The notes below the pieces were generated by a model, which searched no databases, was not told the origin of the DNA, and worked only from the letters and a program-made list of their open reading frames with translations. This document shows, piece by piece, positions 61,822 through 64,000 of a stretch of DNA of 64,000 bases. The position numbers and the translations under genes are program-made. Each line of letters starts with the position of its first letter. The first letter of the stretch is position 1. Origin of the DNA: Pseudomonadota bacterium (GTDB lineage: Bacteria > Pseudomonadota > Gammaproteobacteria > Burkholderiales > Chitinibacteraceae); assembly GCA_018261735.1 (NCBI GenBank), contig JAGTRM010000015.1, positions 17,249 to 81,248 on the forward strand. Reading direction: 5' to 3'.

Positions 61822-63270
61822 ATGACCGACCCGGACAGCCAGACCATCAGGTCTTCGCCTGCCACCATGGAACAGGCTTTGTCAAGCTTGTACCCCAGCT
61901 CCGCTTCACCATGGCCGGTATTCTGGGTGGCCAGCATCGCGGTGTTTCTTGTCTCCATGGACGGCACCATGCTGTTCGCCGCCTTCAGCGCCTTGCGGGC
62001 AGGTTTTCCGCAGGCCACTGCGGCAGACCTTTCGTGGGTGCTCAATGCCTACACCGTGGTCTATGCCGCGATGCTGATCCCATCGGGCGGGTTGGCAGAC
62101 AAGCATGGGCGCAAGAGGGTGTTTCTCGTTGGCGTTGCGCTATTTCTGGCGGCTTCTGTTGCCTGTGGCTTGGCGGTCAGTGTGGAGTGGCTGGTCGCTG
62201 CGAGAGCTCTGCAGGCCATGGGCGCTGCATTGCTGACCCCCGCATCGCTCTCGCTCGTGCTGGCGGCATTCCCGACAAACAAACGTGCTGTCGCGGTCAG
62301 TCTATGGAGCGCGGTCGGTGGTCTGGCGGCTGCGGTGGGTCCCAGCTTGGGCGCGTTCGTGATCGCATCGCTCGGGTGGCAATGGGCGTTCTACCTGAAT
62401 GTGCCGTTGGGCATTCTTGCCATATGGCGCGGCACAACATTGCTGACGGAAGCGAAGCAGCCAACCAGGAGGCGCCCACTGGACTTGGTGGGAATGGGCT
62501 TGCTGATCATTGGTATTGGCGCCTTGGCGCTGTCCATTGTGCAAGCGGAGTCTCCTGACTGGTCGCTTGATGAACTGCTCGGTATTGCGGGACTCGGGGT
62601 AGCGAGCATCCTTGGATTTGTCGCTTGGACCCGGATTGCCACTGCACCACTGGTTGACCTGAGCCTGTTTCGCAACGCCACCTATCGCTACGTCAATCTC
62701 GCGACCTTGAGCTTCGGTATCGCATTCTCGATGATGTTTTTTGCCTTCTTCTTTTACATGAAGTCCATCTGGCACTATTCGCTGCCCCTGGCTGGTCTGG
62801 CGATCACGCCCGGACCGCTGCTGGTGACGCCGGTTGCCGCGCTCTCAGGTCGACTCGCCAGTCGTCACGGCCACCGTCCACTGCTGGTGGTGGGGTGCTT
62901 GGTCTATGCGGCGAGTGGACTATGGTTTTTGTTGGTGCCAGGAACCGAGCCGGCATACCTGACGCAATGGCTACCAGGTGCGCTCCTCAGTGGTATGGGG
63001 GTAGGCATGGTCTTACCATCGCTGTCGGGAGCTGCCGTTAGCCACCTGCCCGCAGACCACTACGCCGTCGGCAGCGCCATCAATCAGGCGATACGACAAA
63101 TCGGTTCAGTCATGGGCGTCGCGCTCACCGTATTGCTGCTGGGCAGTGCTGTTCTGCGCCGTGGAGACTTCGATGCGGTCTACCTATGCCATATGTGTTT
63201 GGCACTATTGACCGCTGCTCTGTGCCTCCCGGTCAAAACTCGGCCGGCCGTCTTTGCAAAAAAGTCGTGA
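61822..63270 (+). CDS. DHA2-family MFS efflux transporter
   Basis: 482 residues, multi-span. Motif A-like GGLADKHGRKRVFLVG near residue 93, ADLSWVLNAYTVVYAAMLIPSG near residue 72 and motif C-like GAALLTPASLSLVLAAFP near residue 138 place it with multidrug-type DHA2 carriers. A partner adaptor is not encoded next to it, unlike the EmrAB-type pair at 48.6-51.3 kb. ATG 61822 is the first start after the SDR stop. It is followed by a convergent HxlR gene. Confidence 0.92.
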   Translation: MTDPDSQTIRSSPATMEQALSSLYPSSASPWPVFWVASIAVFLVSMDGTMLFAAFSALRAGFPQATAADLSWVLNAYTVVYAAMLIPSGGLADKHGRKRVFLVGVALFLAASVACGLAVSVEWLVAARALQAMGAALLTPASLSLVLAAFPTNKRAVAVSLWSAVGGLAAAVGPSLGAFVIASLGWQWAFYLNVPLGILAIWRGTTLLTEAKQPTRRRPLDLVGMGLLIIGIGALALSIVQAESPDWSLDELLGIAGLGVASILGFVAWTRIATAPLVDLSLFRNATYRYVNLATLSFGIAFSMMFFAFFFYMKSIWHYSLPLAGLAITPGPLLVTPVAALSGRLASRHGHRPLLVVGCLVYAASGLWFLLVPGTEPAYLTQWLPGALLSGMGVGMVLPSLSGAAVSHLPADHYAVGSAINQAIRQIGSVMGVALTVLLLGSAVLRRGDFDAVYLCHMCLALLTAALCLPVKTRPAVFAKKS

Positions 63271-63408
63271 GTCGCACCCAAGCCTAAACACCTCAGCAAC
63301 AAGCGCTTTACGACCGAGAAGATCATGTTCAATACAAGCGTCGGTGATGCGCTTCTTCCGACTCATTGCTGGTGCTGCGCACGGGGACAGGGTTTGTTCG
63401 GCGTCCGC

Positions 63409-63786
63409 TCAAGCAGGATTCGAGACGGCACACGCGTCGTATTTGGCTTGCGAGAGCAGCACGGCATCCATGTGCTGTTCAGCCCAATGCGCGAAGGTAT
63501 TGACCGTCTGAACCAGGGATTGACCGAGTTCCGTCAGCGCGTACTCCACGGTGACGGGGACGGTTGCAAAGACACTGCGCGACAGCAGACCATCGCGCTC
63601 AAGCTTTTTCAAGGTCTGTGACAAGACTTTCTGTGAGATTCCCTTGATGTCCCGGCGCAACTGGTTGAAGCGCACGGGCTCATTCTGGAGCCGGGCAAGG
63701 ATAAGCAGAGCCCACTTGTCGGCCAAGCGATCCAGCACTTGCCGGGCGGGGCATCGATCTTCATAGACGTTGTAGGAGGGGGGCAT
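63409..63786 (-). CDS. HxlR-family transcriptional regulator
   Basis: 125 residues from ATG 63786 (127 from a TTG at 63792, which has the better-spaced GAGG). The HxlR/MarR-like winged helix is clear: CPARQVLDRLADKWALLILARLQNEPVRFNQLRRDIKGISQKVLSQTLKKLERDGLL (residues 10-65), with the typical N-terminal cysteine used in redox- or electrophile-sensing members. It is divergent from an NmrA-like gene, with two copies of an AT-rich box in the shared upstream region. It probably regulates that neighbour and itself. Confidence 0.92.
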   Translation of the reverse strand: MPPSYNVYEDRCPARQVLDRLADKWALLILARLQNEPVRFNQLRRDIKGISQKVLSQTLKKLERDGLLSRSVFATVPVTVEYALTELGQSLVQTVNTFAHWAEQHMDAVLLSQAKYDACAVSNPA

Positions 63787-63829
63787 ATTCAAGGTGTAAG
63801 CCTCAAGGGTGGTTACCGCAACGAAACGT

Positions 63830-63904
63830 GGTAAGAAAAAAGTGCCTTCTTGTGCCGAATTTTACCCCTGATTACTATCACGCACCTGGTTTCTTTTTAC
63901 TACC
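63830..63904. promoter_or_regulatory. Paired inverted AT-rich boxes between the HxlR and NmrA-like genes
   Basis: GGTAAGAAAAAAGTGCC (63830-63846) on the plus strand and GGTAGTAAAAAGAAACC (complement of 63888-63904) on the minus strand are 17-bp inverted relatives with the same GGTA-N-AAAAA core. They face each other across a 41-bp centre. They are candidates for HxlR binding sites; no experimental consensus is matched here. Confidence 0.4.
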
Positions 63905-63922
63905 AACAAAGGAGTTCTCCCC

Positions 63923-64000
63923 ATGTCCCAGAAGATCCTCGTTCTCGGTGCCACCGGCAACGTCGGCCACCCCCTCGTGCAAGCCTTGCTGAGCAAAGGC
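63923..64000 (+). CDS. NmrA-like NAD(P)-binding protein, N-terminal start (partial)
   Basis: Only the first 26 codons are in the window. MSQKILVLGATGNVGHPLVQ is a Rossmann NAD(P)-binding start (G-x-T-G-N-V-G) of the NmrA/atypical SDR type, such as quinone-sensing reductases. GGAG precedes ATG 63923 by seven bases. It is divergent from the HxlR gene, a common pairing for quinone or electrophile detoxification. The rest of the gene lies beyond the window. Confidence 0.8.
   Translation, partial: MSQKILVLGATGNVGHPLVQALLSKG

Noticed and set aside
63254..63621. Two plus-strand frames overlapping the HxlR gene
   Set aside because: No ribosome-binding site at either start, and most of the sequence is opposite the conserved HxlR gene.

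Overview
This 64 kb window reads as a chromosomal segment of a Betaproteobacterium. The supporting signs are the gene content and order: a urt-ure urea block, the order cysE-iscR-iscS-iscU-iscA-hscB-hscA-fdx-iscX, a second infA beside a cold-shock gene, DUF3422, and the CsgG/DUF4810/DUF799 lipoprotein trio. No tRNA, rRNA, CRISPR array, phage or intact insertion sequence was found. I cannot name the genus from sequence alone.

Layout. (1) 1-7524: end of urtC, then urtD and urtE (urea ABC transporter), followed by ureD-ureA-hupE/ureJ-ureB-ureC-ureE-ureF-ureG, a complete urea uptake, nickel uptake and urease assembly block. (2) 7526-11953: YkgJ-like cysteine-cluster protein, cold-shock protein, a second IF-1, an HDOD protein, cyclopropane fatty acid synthase and an unrecognised 187-residue protein. 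(3) 12191-16730: an envelope region with a CsgG-like lipoprotein, DUF4810 and DUF799 lipoproteins, a putative small RNA, a secreted Tyr/Pro-rich protein and a glycine-zipper lipoprotein. (4) 16802-27225: nitroreductase, EamA transporter, ettA, then the ISC iron-sulfur operon on the minus strand with two abutting IscR-type sites, and cysE. (5) 27521-31157: a chemoreceptor and an EAL phosphodiesterase, both with apparently cytoplasmic sensor regions. (6) 31432-47917: a glycogen region on the plus strand: glgB, a zinc-ribbon/DUF805 protein, DUF3422, glgX, phosphoglucomutase, two tandem FadR-type regulators, glgC, glgA, glgP and a Nudix hydrolase overlapping glgP. (7) 47981-51966: a minus-strand operon tetR-emrA-emrB-phosphopantetheinyl transferase. 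(8) 52249-54371: a small CxxC protein and a ycaO gene broken by a 7-bp tandem duplication. (9) 54481-64000: an efflux/detoxification block with an outer-membrane factor divergent from a TetR gene, an RND adaptor and pump, an SDR, a DHA2 MFS pump, an HxlR regulator and the start of an NmrA-like gene.

How the parts work together. The urea block imports urea, supplies nickel and matures urease. The glycogen genes cover ADP-glucose synthesis, elongation, branching, debranching and phosphorolysis, with a Nudix enzyme that may drain ADP-glucose. The RND block carries two copies of one 24-bp inverted repeat (GTGACTAT-N8-TTGGTCAC), one between the outer-membrane gene and tetR and one over the pump promoter, so a single TetR regulator probably controls all three pump parts although they lie in two transcription units.

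The observations I would follow first are the ycaO 7-bp duplication, the twin TetR operators, the phosphopantetheinyl transferase in an efflux operon, the paired FadR regulators with a TTGGT-N3-ACCAA operator beside glycogen genes, the 202-bp insert between glgC and glgA, the CsgG-type lipoprotein set without curli genes, and the putative small RNA near 14.6 kb.
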